Origin: Kribbella italica
GTDB taxonomy: Bacteria; Actinomycetota; Actinomycetes; Propionibacteriales; Kribbellaceae
DNA: 64,000 bases
Reading direction: 5' to 3'
Assembly (NCBI RefSeq): GCF_014205135.1
Contig: NZ_JACHMY010000001.1
Coordinates: 5,642,001-5,706,000 of the forward strand
Part shown: positions 36,238 through 44,238 of the stretch, piece by piece
Layout of the letters: the number at the start of each line of letters is the position of its first letter
How positions within the stretch are numbered: position 1 is the stretch's first letter
The notes under the pieces: model-generated
Databases searched by the model: none
Told to the model about the DNA's origin: nothing
Seen by the model: only the letters and a program-made list of their open reading frames with translations
Translations under genes and position numbers: made by a program

Positions 36238-37032
36238 GTGACAACGACCGACACCGCGAACGGCTACCTGCTGCGCGTCCGCGCCGAACTTGCCGACCTG
36301 CCGCCGGCCGAGCTCGAAGCGGTGATGGACGACATCGCCGCACACCTGACCGAGCTGGCCGAGGAACTACCGGCGCAGGAGCTCCTGGAGGTTCGGCTGG
36401 GCGCTCCGCGGCAGTACGCCGATCAACTGCGTGCCGCTGCCGGTTACCCACCCAGGCCGGAGAGCTCCGACCGCGGCACCGGGGCGCTGCTCTGGGTGGC
36501 CCTTTCGACCGTACTGACGCCTCTTCTGCTGGTCGCCTGGTTCGCCACCGACCCCGTCTCCTCCGCCACGGTCTTCGGCTGGCTGGTCCTCGGCCTCGCT
36601 CCGGCCGCCCTGGGATTACTTGCCCTGGGCAAGCATGATCCGGCCGTCGTCACGGGGACCTCGCTCTGGCGGCGGCACGAGCGCCGGATCCGCCGGTACC
36701 ACGCGCTGCTTCCGACCGGGCTCCAGCGCGATCTGGTCGCTGTCGGCCAGCCCTTCTGGTGGGTGCTGCGCGGCGCTCTCGGCGGCATCGCCCTGTACGG
36801 CGTACTGGCGCGCAGCACCGATGCCGGTCCGCTGCTCGTCGCCGCGACGGTGGGCGCCCTGCTCTCCGTTCGCGTCGGCCGGATCACCCAACGCGACCGT
36901 CGCTGGCTCTGGCTGGTCATCCCGCTCAACGCTGTCGCCGTCCTGGCCGTTGCCATCCTTCTGATCGGCGGGAGCACCGCGTGGGGCTGGGACGGCTACA
37001 GCTTCAGCGGCGTCCACCGCATCCGCTACTAG
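36238..37032 (+). CDS. HAAS-type signalling-domain membrane protein (DUF1700-like)
   Basis: A 264-residue protein. The N-terminal 65 residues (YLLRVRAELADLPPAELEAVMDDIAAHL, LEVRLGAPRQYADQLRAAAG) match the helical HAAS/DUF1700 module. Six or so hydrophobic helices follow to the C-terminus. Such proteins are often encoded with PadR regulators and modulate envelope stress or antibiotic responses; no PadR gene is adjacent here. The GTG at 36238 follows GGGAGG. The stop codon sits in a palindrome shared with the convergent small ORF. Confidence 0.72.
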   Translation: MTTTDTANGYLLRVRAELADLPPAELEAVMDDIAAHLTELAEELPAQELLEVRLGAPRQYADQLRAAAGYPPRPESSDRGTGALLWVALSTVLTPLLLVAWFATDPVSSATVFGWLVLGLAPAALGLLALGKHDPAVVTGTSLWRRHERRIRRYHALLPTGLQRDLVAVGQPFWWVLRGALGGIALYGVLARSTDAGPLLVAATVGALLSVRVGRITQRDRRWLWLVIPLNAVAVLAVAILLIGGSTAWGWDGYSFSGVHRIRY

Positions 37033-37044
37033 CTCGTCGAGCTA
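37030..37044. terminator. Palindrome spanning two convergent stop codons
   Basis: TAGCTCG-T-CGAGCTA at 37030-37044. Its ends are the TAG stops of the rightward membrane-protein gene and of the leftward 57-aa ORF. It could be a minimal bidirectional terminator. Confidence 0.45.
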
Positions 37045-37215
37045 CCAGCCGATCAGCGAGTACGACGGCAACTGGTGGCGCTCGGCCGGCTCCTCGACGA
37101 GAGCGACCTCCGGGCGCGTCTCGCCGGCGGGGCCGTTGGCCGCCTCCTGTTTCGGAGCCGGGCGGCGGCGGGTGAGGACTGCGGCGAGGCGTGTTCGGTG
37201 AGGGGTCTGGGTCAT
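37042..37215 (-). CDS. Unrecognised 57-residue protein ending in LPSYSLIGW
   Basis: A small ORF with ATG at 37215 and GGTGG about 6 bp upstream. The product has a basic head (HRTRLAAVLTRRRPAPK), an acidic middle (EVALVEEPAE) and a hydrophobic aromatic end (QLPSYSLIGW). It has no cysteine and no signal peptide. It could be a small regulatory protein or a ribosomally made peptide precursor, but no processing gene is adjacent. It lies about 100 bp downstream of the NlpC/P60 gene on the same strand. The tight convergent stop arrangement supports a real gene. No family recognised. Confidence 0.5.
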   Translation of the reverse strand: MTQTPHRTRLAAVLTRRRPAPKQEAANGPAGETRPEVALVEEPAERHQLPSYSLIGW

Positions 37216-37316
37216 CAGCTACCACCGTTCTGCTGGGCATCGGCTCAGGTGCGGTGTCAGGGGCGGGCTGACGGTCAAAGCTGCGGCGGCCGGGACATCG
37301 CGCCGCCGCAGCGGTT

Positions 37317-38702
37317 TCAGGGGCGTCCGAAGAAGTCGGGGTCTTCCCAGTAGTAGACGCTGTCGATGGTGACCGGGCGGCCGGGCCGGGGGGCGTGCAC
37401 CATCCGGCCACCGCCCAGGTACATCGCGACGTGGAAGATCGTGCCGGGGTCGCTCGCGTTCTCGCCCCAGAAGATCAGGTCGCCGGGGCGCAGCTCGTCC
37501 TCGGAGATGTGCCGCACCTGCTCGTACTGCGCGACGCTGTAGTGCGGCAGCTGGACGCCGGCCTTCTTCCACGCCTTCATGGTCAGGCCGGAGCAGTCCC
37601 ACGAGTCCGGACCGGCGGCCGCCCAGACGTACGGCTCACCGAGCTGGGACAGCGCGAACGCGACCGCGGCCGCCGCGCCCTTGCGGCTGGGCGTGTTGCC
37701 GCCGCCACCGTTGCCCGGTCGCTCGATCTTCGGCTTCGGCTTCTTCTTCGGCGGCTTGGTGCCGTGCTTCTGGGCCTCCTCACGCTCCTCCCGGTCCTTG
37801 CGGGCCTGCTCGGCCGCGGCCTCGGCCCGCTCGGCGGCCTCCTTGGCGGCGATCCGCTTCCGGAGCTCCTCGGCCTTCTTCGCGGCGAGGGCGGCGGCTC
37901 GCTGGCGCGCAAGCTCTTCGAGTCCCCGCTGCCGCTGGTCGGCCACTTGGTACGACGTACTGCGCAAGGTCGCCAACTGGGCGATCTGTTGCTTGCGCTG
38001 GGCACCGATCGAGGCGACGGCCGAGGCCTGGTTCGCCTCGGCGGCCTCGGCGGCCTTCTTGGCCTTGGCCGCATCGTCGGTCGCGGCCTGCACCTTGGTG
38101 ACGGCCGTGTCGGCCTGCACCTTGAACGCGTTGCTGACCACCTGGGTCGCCGTGAACCGCAGGTACGAGCCCTGCATCGCCTGCGACACCGAACGTGCCG
38201 CACCGGCCGAGTCGAGCAACTGCTGCGGGCCGTCGGCACTCAGTAGCGGCCCAAGCTGCGCGAGGTCGCCACCACCTTGGTACGACGCCGCGGCGAACCG
38301 GCCGATCTGGCGGCGCTGGTCCGCGAGCGTCTGCGCCGCCTTCTTCGCCCGGGTCGCGGCCGCGGCCGCTTCGGCCTTGGCCTTGGTGAGCCGGTAGACC
38401 GCGCCGTTGTACTTCTCGGCGGCGATACCGGTCTCCCGGCCGAGCTGCTCGAGCCGGGCGTTCGCGCCGGCCAGCTGCTGCTCGATCGCGGTGACCTGCG
38501 CGGCCTTGTCGGCGGCGGCCTTCTTCGCCGCGTCCACCTGGGACTGCGACGGGATGACCGGAGGGTCGGCCTGGGCCGGCACGGTGGTCAGGGCCATGGC
38601 ACCGGTCACACAGACCGCGAGCACCCCGGAGAGCAAAGCCCTACCGGTCTTCCCAGTGCTCACGACCCGCCTGCCGGAGGTAGCCCCCGAGGGCGTCCGC
38701 AT
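37317..38702 (-). CDS. Secreted NlpC/P60 peptidoglycan hydrolase with N-terminal coiled coil
   Basis: Encodes 461 residues: a signal peptide (ending near VPAQADPP), long Ala/Lys/Glu-rich coiled coils (about 55-330, RipA/SCO-type), a basic Pro/Lys linker (TKPPKKKPKPKIERP) and a C-terminal NlpC/P60 domain with Cys370 (DSWDCSGL) and His424 (FHVAMYLG). It should cleave D-Glu-meso-DAP-type bonds during growth or division; the coiled coil probably autoinhibits or docks to an FtsEX-type partner. The ATG at 38702 has GGAAGGAAG upstream. The preceding 260 bp are hairpin-rich. Confidence 0.9.
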   Translation of the reverse strand: MRTPSGATSGRRVVSTGKTGRALLSGVLAVCVTGAMALTTVPAQADPPVIPSQSQVDAAKKAAADKAAQVTAIEQQLAGANARLEQLGRETGIAAEKYNGAVYRLTKAKAEAAAAATRAKKAAQTLADQRRQIGRFAAASYQGGGDLAQLGPLLSADGPQQLLDSAGAARSVSQAMQGSYLRFTATQVVSNAFKVQADTAVTKVQAATDDAAKAKKAAEAAEANQASAVASIGAQRKQQIAQLATLRSTSYQVADQRQRGLEELARQRAAALAAKKAEELRKRIAAKEAAERAEAAAEQARKDREEREEAQKHGTKPPKKKPKPKIERPGNGGGGNTPSRKGAAAAVAFALSQLGEPYVWAAAGPDSWDCSGLTMKAWKKAGVQLPHYSVAQYEQVRHISEDELRPGDLIFWGENASDPGTIFHVAMYLGGGRMVHAPRPGRPVTIDSVYYWEDPDFFGRP

Positions 38703-38722
38703 CGGGTACTTCCTTCCGCCGG

Positions 38723-38817
38723 TCGCGAACTCCTTCCCCAGAGTTCGCGAACTTTTGGTCCTTCTGGACCACATACGTGACACTAGTTGCCTTCAGCCCC
38801 ATTGGGAACAGCTTTCC
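38723..38817 (-). promoter_or_regulatory. Structured 5' leader of the NlpC/P60 gene
   Basis: Three hairpins in the transcribed leader. 38723-38732 pairs with 38741-38750 (10 bp), presenting a purine-rich UGGGGAAG loop. 38756-38771 is TGGTCC-TTCT-GGACCA. 38802-38817 carries TGGGAA/TTCCCA arms. The layout suggests a cis-regulatory RNA; the sequence does not match the c-di-AMP ydaO consensus that controls related genes in Streptomyces. Confidence 0.45.
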
Positions 38818-38921
38818 CACGAATAACTTTGTTGCACCTGCGTGTCGGCTTGACAAACTACAAGCTTGTAATTCACGCGCCCGATTTCAGTGGCCCCCAG
38901 CAACCGCTTGCCAAGGCAACG

Positions 38922-38954
38922 AAAAAGGTGCCCTCCGCAAGCGGAGGGCACCTT
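38922..38954 (-). terminator. Intrinsic terminator of the EEP gene
   Basis: Perfect 14-bp arms (AAGGTGCCCTCCGC and complement) with a tiny loop, followed on the minus strand by a five-T run, starting 10 bp after the stop at 38965. The clearest rho-independent terminator in the window. Confidence 0.88.
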
Positions 38955-38964
38955 CAGAAGCAGG

Positions 38965-39783
38965 TCAGCGAAGGGTGAAGCTCGCGACCACCGGAAGGTG
39001 GTCGGAAGCAAGCGTCACCGGGACCGACGCCGAGGTCGGCCGGAGCCCCGCGTTGTGCAGGAGGAAGTCGATCCGCTTGGTCGGGTTGCTCGCCTCGATC
39101 GTGTAGCCAGGTCCCTTGCCGACCTGCGGCCAGGTGTCGCGCAGGACCGCGGTGAGGGTCTTGATCTCCGGCGACGTGTCGACCGCGTTCAGGTCGCCGA
39201 CCAGCAGGGTCGGCCGCTTCGACGGGCCGAGCAGCTCGACCACCTTCTTGGCCTGCTCGAGCCGCTCGGCGTTGTTGTTGCTGGTCAGGTGCGTGTTCGC
39301 GAAGCGCAGTTCCTGCCCGCGGACCTTCAGCGTGGCGACGGCCAGGCCGCGCTGCTCGCCGGTCGGGTAGAGCGGCAGCAGCGTGTTCTTGAAGTCCTTG
39401 ATCGGGAAGCGCGACAGCACCGCCGTCCCGTACTGCCGGCGCGGCTCACCGGCGTTGACCGGCGGCAGGTCGAGGTTCGGCGCGAACCGGTAGTGCATCT
39501 TCAGCCGGCGCGCGAGCCAGGCCGCCTGGTCGACCCAGTTGCTGCGGACGTCCCAGTGGTTGTCGACCTCCTGCAGCCCGACGACGTTCGCGCCGGAGGA
39601 CTCGATCACCTTCGCGATCCGCTCCAGGTCGAGCACGCCGTCCACACCGGCGGCGTGGTGGATGTTGTACGTGATCACCTTCAGCGTCCGGTCGTCGTGC
39701 CGCGGACTCGCCGCGGCGGCGGTCGGCAGCACCATCAGCAGTCCCGCGACAGCGGCGAGCAGACTCTTGGGAAGAATGCGCAT
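38965..39783 (-). CDS. Secreted endonuclease/exonuclease/phosphatase (EEP) family protein
   Basis: Encodes 272 residues with a signal peptide (MRILPKSLLAAVAGLLMVL, TAAAASP). EEP-fold motifs: VITYNIHHAAG, LQEVD (metal Glu), NTHLTS, VGDLNAVDTSPE (Asp and Asn) and ASDHLPVVA (catalytic Asp-His pair). All active-site residues are present. Substrates in the family range from nucleic acids to sphingomyelin and inositol phosphates; export suggests scavenging of extracellular nucleic acid or phospholipid. It has its own strong terminator. Confidence 0.85.
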   Translation of the reverse strand: MRILPKSLLAAVAGLLMVLPTAAAASPRHDDRTLKVITYNIHHAAGVDGVLDLERIAKVIESSGANVVGLQEVDNHWDVRSNWVDQAAWLARRLKMHYRFAPNLDLPPVNAGEPRRQYGTAVLSRFPIKDFKNTLLPLYPTGEQRGLAVATLKVRGQELRFANTHLTSNNNAERLEQAKKVVELLGPSKRPTLLVGDLNAVDTSPEIKTLTAVLRDTWPQVGKGPGYTIEASNPTKRIDFLLHNAGLRPTSASVPVTLASDHLPVVASFTLR

Positions 39784-39855
39784 GGCCTCAATCCTGGTCG
39801 AACCGATGCGACCCCGGTACGTCGTCCGGGTGTCGCCGAGCTGAACAAAACCGGG

Positions 39856-40932
39856 TCACCGGGTCAAACGACCGACCGCACCCTTCGCACCGGAGGCCCA
39901 GCAGCCGGCCTGACGCCCGTGTCCCGCGCACTCCACGCTGTCGAAGTTCGCGTCGGAGAACTGCGTCCAGTGGTGCCCACCGTCCAGCGAAACGTCACTC
40001 CCCGACGGCCCGACCGCCACCACGGTCGCCAGCGTCCCCGGCACGAAGGCCGACCCGCTGCGGTACCCCTTCGGCGCCTGCGCGGCCGGGATCAACCGCC
40101 AGCTCCGACCACCGTCGTACGTCACCGACGCCGCGCGCACCGCCTCGGTCGGCTTCTCGAAGTCGCCACCCAGCGCCACGCCGTACAGCGGGCCACGGAA
40201 CGCCAGCGTGAAGATCCCCGCCGCCGCACCGCTCGCCATCGGCGAGTCCGTCACCTTCCACGTCCGGCCGCCGTCGACGGTCCGGAAGACCCGCGGCCGG
40301 TCGCCGCCGCCGGTCGCGAACCACGCCGTCCGACCAGCACCGGCCACCAGACACGTCCCGGAAGCAGCGAAGGCGAACTCGCCCGGCAGCGCCGCCGGCA
40401 TCCCGGCCGACGACTGCACCTTCCACGACTTGCCGCCGTCCGACGTACCGGCGATCCGGAACTTCCCGCCGACCGGATCGCTCAGCGCGAGCCCGTGCCG
40501 GGAGTCGTTGAAGTCCAGGCAGTCGTAGAACGCGGTCGGCTCGGTGTTCCGGAAGGTCTCGGTCCAGTGCTTGCCGCCGTCGACGGTCCGGTAGACGCGC
40601 GAGTCCTCCCCCGGCCCGATCGCCAGTACGACGGCCCGCCGCGCGTCGAACGCCTCGACGTCACGGAACTGCAGCAGCTCCGCGCCGGCCGGGCTCACGT
40701 TCTGCCACTTCTTCCCGCCGTCGACCGTCCGCAGCACCTGCCCGGCGCTTCCGGCGATCCACGCGACGTCCTTGCTCACCGCCGCCAGCCCGCGGAACTG
40801 CGACGCGCTCCCGGTCGGCGTCAGTTCCCACTCGTACGTCGGCCGATGGCCACCGGCCGACGCCGGGGTCGTGATCATCGAGGCAGTGAGCAGGACTCCG
40901 GCCGCGAGCGCGGCGATGCGCAGGGTCTTCAT
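39856..40932 (-). CDS. Secreted BNR/Asp-box beta-propeller protein (Ycf48/oxidoreductase-like)
   Basis: Encodes 358 residues with a signal peptide ending near TTPASAGG. It has six propeller blades marked by repeats of the form (T/S)xDGG(K/R/H)xW: TVDGGKKW, TVDGGKHW, TSDGGKSW, TVDGGRTW, TYDGGRSW, SLDGGHHW. No sialidase catalytic Arg triad or Tyr nucleophile is evident, so it is probably a binding protein rather than a glycosidase; it is often annotated as oxidoreductase in actinobacteria. A C-terminal cysteine pair (ECAGHGRQAGCW) may form a disulfide. Divergent from the BASS transporter gene. Confidence 0.78.
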   Translation of the reverse strand: MKTLRIAALAAGVLLTASMITTPASAGGHRPTYEWELTPTGSASQFRGLAAVSKDVAWIAGSAGQVLRTVDGGKKWQNVSPAGAELLQFRDVEAFDARRAVVLAIGPGEDSRVYRTVDGGKHWTETFRNTEPTAFYDCLDFNDSRHGLALSDPVGGKFRIAGTSDGGKSWKVQSSAGMPAALPGEFAFAASGTCLVAGAGRTAWFATGGGDRPRVFRTVDGGRTWKVTDSPMASGAAAGIFTLAFRGPLYGVALGGDFEKPTEAVRAASVTYDGGRSWRLIPAAQAPKGYRSGSAFVPGTLATVVAVGPSGSDVSLDGGHHWTQFSDANFDSVECAGHGRQAGCWASGAKGAVGRLTR

Positions 40933-41030
40933 GATCGAGAAAGCTAGTACAAGCCCCCGGCAAGTACGAGCCCTTGCCGCCGTCCCGCAGCCGCTGTCAC
41001 TCTGAGCACCCATCAGAAGGAGGCCCTGCG

Positions 41031-41930
41031 TTGAACGACTCCGTACTCACCTCGGTGCTGCTGCCGATCGCCCTCGCCGTGATCATGTTCGGCCTCGGCC
41101 TCACCCTCACGGTGAAGGACTTCACCCGGGTGATGCGGATGCCGCGCGCCGTACTTGTTGCCCTGGGCACCCAGGTGCTGCTGCTGCCGATCATCTGCTT
41201 CGGCCTGGTCAAGGCGTTCGGCCTGGCCCCGGCGCTGGCGGTCGGCATGATGCTGCTGGTCGCCTCTCCCGGCGGTACGACGGCCAACCTGTTCAGCCAC
41301 CTGGCCGGCGGCGACGTCGCCCTCAACGTCACGCTGACCGCGGTGAACTCGGTGCTCGCCGTGATCACCCTGCCGATCGTGGTCAATCTGTCGCTGAACC
41401 ACTTCCTCGGCGACGGCCAGATCGGCCTGCAACCGGCCAAGATGCTGCAGGTGTTCGCGATCGTGCTGGTCCCGGTCGCCCTCGGCATGCTCGTCCGCGG
41501 CCGCAGACCGGCGTTCGCCGACCGGATGGCGCGGCCGGTCAAACTCGGCTCGATCCTCGTACTGGCCCTCGTCATCTTCGCGGCCATCTTCACCGAGCGC
41601 GACAACGTGCTCGACTACCTGGTCGAGGTCGGCCTGATCGCCCTGCTGCTCAACGTGATCAGCCTGGCCGTCGGGTACGCCGTACCGAGGCTCACCGGTC
41701 TGGCCGAGCGCCAGTCGATCGCCTGCTCGATGGAGATCGGCATCCACAACGCCACCCTCGCGCTGACCATCGCCCTCAGCCCGTCCCTGCTCGGCAGCAG
41801 CGAGATGTCCATCCCGGTCGCCGTCTACGGCATCGTGATGTTCTTCCCCACCACCGCCTTCGCCTACTACCTCAGCCGCCGCGGCACCCGCCCGGGGAAC
41901 GACGTGCTCCCCGGACGGGCGACCGCCTAG
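41031..41930 (+). CDS. Bile acid:sodium symporter family (BASS) transporter
   Basis: A 299-residue integral membrane protein with nine to ten helices and the BASS/SBF patterns: GLGLTLTVKDFTRVMRMPR, LLVASPGGTTANLFSHLAGG (sodium-site region) and CSMEIGIHNATLALTIA. It imports organic acids with sodium; the solute is unknown. The start is TTG at 41031, preceded by AAGGAGG with 7-bp spacing, and no better start exists. The stop codon is shared as CTAG with the convergent gene. Confidence 0.85.
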   Translation: MNDSVLTSVLLPIALAVIMFGLGLTLTVKDFTRVMRMPRAVLVALGTQVLLLPIICFGLVKAFGLAPALAVGMMLLVASPGGTTANLFSHLAGGDVALNVTLTAVNSVLAVITLPIVVNLSLNHFLGDGQIGLQPAKMLQVFAIVLVPVALGMLVRGRRPAFADRMARPVKLGSILVLALVIFAAIFTERDNVLDYLVEVGLIALLLNVISLAVGYAVPRLTGLAERQSIACSMEIGIHNATLALTIALSPSLLGSSEMSIPVAVYGIVMFFPTTAFAYYLSRRGTRPGNDVLPGRATA

Positions 41931-43228
41931 GCGAGCTTGAACGACTGGGCGGCGGACCCGTTGCAGGTCAGCTGGACCAGTTGGACCGAGTCGGCGGTCG
42001 AGCCGCCGGGGACGGTCAGGCACTTGCTGCTGTGCCGGCTGACGAAGTGGAAGTAGCCGGCGCCCTCGGCGACGGCCTGCCACTGCTGGTTGGTGCCGTT
42101 GCTGTACGTCCACAGTTGCAGGCCGGCGTTGTCGGCCGCGGAGACGCCGGTGATGTCGACGACCTTGGTCGCGTCGTTGCGGTTGTTGATCCGGACGAAC
42201 CCGCCCGACGTCGGCTGGAACTGGTACTGCTGCGCGGTCGAGGCGTTGCACGCGTACTGCTGCACGACCGTGCCGTTCGCCGTCGCGGCGGCGCGGGCGT
42301 CGACGCACTTGCCGGTCGCCTTGTTCGTCGCGGTGTACCAGGTGTTCGGCTCGGGCTGACCGGTCGGCGGGTCGACCGGCGGCGTACCACCGCCGCCCAT
42401 CCACTTCAGCGAGTCCATCACGAAGGTGTTCTGGGCCGCGCTGTCGAAGGTGGACGACAGCCGGGTGTTGGTCTCGTAGTTCATCGCGTTGTGGCCGAAG
42501 TTGGCGTAGACCATCTTGAAGTTCTTGTTCGACCAGACGATCGGGTGGTAGCCCGAGTACCAGGTCTGGTTCGGGTCCGTGCCGACCGGATAGCTGCCCG
42601 GGTCGATCGCGGCCAGGATCTGGATGTTGGCATTGGTGCGCAGGTCGTTCTGCCAGCCGTACCACTCACTGACCGACGAGCGGAACGTCGCGCCCGTGTT
42701 CACCAGGGCCGGGTGCGTCCGGTTCTCCGTGCGCAGGTTCACCGCGGTCGGCCCCCAGGTGTTGGTCTGGAACCGGCCGGTGCCGAGGAAGGTCTGGTAG
42801 TACCACGGCCAGCTGGCCGTCTGCGCGTCGTTGTACGCCGAGACGTGGAAGCCGAACCACCCACCGCCGTTCTCCATGTAGCGCTGGAACCCGGTCCGCT
42901 GCGACGCCCCGGTCGGCGCGCCGTCGAGGAACATCACCACCTGGTACTGCGAGGCGCTGAGGTTGTTCAGCCGGTTCCAGTCGTTCGTGGCGGTGTAGGT
43001 GAAGCCGTTCTGCGCCGCGAACTGCGGGAACCGCTGGTTGGCCTCCTTGACGAAGTCGATGTGCGCGGCGTCCCAGTTGCCGTTGTAGAAGGCCAGCACG
43101 TTGAAGGTCGCTTGAACCTGCTGCTCCTGCTGGACCTTGGCCTGGGCAGCGGGCACCGAGGCGAGCAGCAGGAGGCCCACGACCAGGGCCAGGATTCTGG
43201 GCAGGAAGGAATGTCGGACGAAAGGCAT
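41927..43228 (-). CDS. Secreted ThuA-domain protein with C-terminal ricin-type lectin (CBM13)
   Basis: Encodes 433 residues: a signal peptide (FLPRILALVVGLLLL, PAAQAKV), a ThuA-like glutamine-amidotransferase-fold domain (about 35-285: VLAFYNGNWDAAHIDFVKEAN, VVMFLDGAPTGAS, GWFGFHVSAYND, HPIVWSNKNFK), a Gly/Pro linker, then a beta-trefoil lectin with QQW/QxF repeats and paired cysteines (about 305-433). ThuA proteins are linked to disaccharide use; the lectin should target polysaccharide. The ATG at 43228 follows GGAAAGGA. It lies 37 bp after an XRE regulator gene, possibly cotranscribed. Confidence 0.85.
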   Translation of the reverse strand: MPFVRHSFLPRILALVVGLLLLASVPAAQAKVQQEQQVQATFNVLAFYNGNWDAAHIDFVKEANQRFPQFAAQNGFTYTATNDWNRLNNLSASQYQVVMFLDGAPTGASQRTGFQRYMENGGGWFGFHVSAYNDAQTASWPWYYQTFLGTGRFQTNTWGPTAVNLRTENRTHPALVNTGATFRSSVSEWYGWQNDLRTNANIQILAAIDPGSYPVGTDPNQTWYSGYHPIVWSNKNFKMVYANFGHNAMNYETNTRLSSTFDSAAQNTFVMDSLKWMGGGGTPPVDPPTGQPEPNTWYTATNKATGKCVDARAAATANGTVVQQYACNASTAQQYQFQPTSGGFVRINNRNDATKVVDITGVSAADNAGLQLWTYSNGTNQQWQAVAEGAGYFHFVSRHSSKCLTVPGGSTADSVQLVQLTCNGSAAQSFKLA

Positions 43229-43265
43229 GGGGGCGGTCCTTTCCGAGGAAAATTCAGGACTTAAA

Positions 43266-44138
43266 CTAACTTTCAGTTTTAGCCCCTGCAAGCCCTTTCC
43301 AGAAGTTTCCTTCGTTAGTCCCCAGCACCGTCAGCAGCTGCAGCCGCTCGGCGCTCTCGCTGCCCGGCGCGGCGGTGAAGACCACCAGCGTCTGCTGCTG
43401 GTCGCGGTTGTCGATCACCTCGCAGTACAGCTCCAGCTCGCCGACGACCGGGTGATCGAACCGCTTCGTCCGGCTGTGCGTCACGCCGACCTCGTGCCGC
43501 TCCCAGAGCTCGGTGAACTCCGGGCTGAGCTTCTGCAGCGCCCGGACGATCGAGGCGGCGTACGACTTCGGGCCGTCGGCGGTGAACACGCCCCGCAGCA
43601 TCGAGACCAGCATCCGGCTGTGGTTCGTCCGGTCCGGCTCCTGGTAGAGCACCCGTCCCGAAGGGTCGGCGAACCAGCGGTAGATCTCGCTGCGGTCCAT
43701 CCCCTCGCGGTTGGTCTGCTCACCGGCGAACGCGACGTGCGCCGGTGTCTGCGCGAGCGTCTCCCCGCAGCGGTTGAGCAGCAGCGCGGGCGTGTCCCGC
43801 GGCCGGTCCATGATCCGCAGCATGCCCGGGTCGACGTGGCAGGCCCGCGTCGTGCGCGGCGGTACGCCGTGCCCGGCGAGCACGAACAGGTGGTCGCGCT
43901 CCTCCAGCGTCAGCCGCAGCGCGCGGGCGATCGAGCCGAGCATCTCGACCGACGGTTGGGGCCCTCGGCCCCCTTCGAGGCGGCTGTAGTAGTCGGTCGA
44001 CATCGACGCGAGCGCGGCGACCTCCTCGCGCCGCAGGCCCGGCGTCCGGCGGCGCCGGCCGCGCGGCATCCCGACGTCCTCGGGTTGCAGGGCTTCCCGG
44101 CGCTTGCGCAGGAAGTCGGACAGTTCGCCGTACTCCAT
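43266..44138 (-). CDS. XRE-family regulator with MmyB-like ligand-binding domain
   Basis: A 290-residue protein. The N-terminal HTH (residues 7-75: LSDFLRKRREALQPEDVGMP, TPGLRREEVAALASMSTDYYSRLEGGRGPQPS) and C-terminal MmyB/PAS-like ligand domain (WFADPSGRVLYQEPDRTNHSRMLVSMLR, SPEFTELWERHEVGVTH) are the usual pair. Members of this group are commonly divergent from, and repress, short-chain dehydrogenase genes, as here. ATG at 44138 with CTGGAG upstream. A perfect inverted repeat lies in the 100-bp intergenic space. Confidence 0.88.
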   Translation of the reverse strand: MEYGELSDFLRKRREALQPEDVGMPRGRRRRTPGLRREEVAALASMSTDYYSRLEGGRGPQPSVEMLGSIARALRLTLEERDHLFVLAGHGVPPRTTRACHVDPGMLRIMDRPRDTPALLLNRCGETLAQTPAHVAFAGEQTNREGMDRSEIYRWFADPSGRVLYQEPDRTNHSRMLVSMLRGVFTADGPKSYAASIVRALQKLSPEFTELWERHEVGVTHSRTKRFDHPVVGELELYCEVIDNRDQQQTLVVFTAAPGSESAERLQLLTVLGTNEGNFWKGLAGAKTES

Positions 44139-44170
44139 GACTCCAGGTTCTCAGGCCGCTCCACCGCGAT

Positions 44171-44191
44171 CCACTGCTTGCCGAGCAGTGG
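44171..44191. promoter_or_regulatory. Operator-like inverted repeat between XRE and SDR genes
   Basis: CCACTGCT-TGCCG-AGCAGTGG, perfect 8-bp arms, between the divergent genes. Probable binding site for the MmyB-type regulator. Confidence 0.55.
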
Positions 44192-44238
44192 TTGAGCTCA
44201 GCCTGGTTACGGCGGTCCGGCCGTCCAAAGCTGGAGTC

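Noticed and set aside
38641..38856. 71-codon frame overlapping the NlpC/P60 leader and signal peptide
   Set aside because: It runs out of frame through the signal peptide of the real gene, and the hairpins fit a non-coding leader better.
38703..38960. c-di-AMP (ydaO) riboswitch before the NlpC/P60 gene
   Set aside because: The conserved GGGGUGAAU-type cores could not be found in either orientation.
43255..43285. TAAACT-N7-AGTTTTA as operator for the ThuA gene
   Set aside because: It overlaps the last codons of the regulator gene, and the arms are short; too weak to list as a site.
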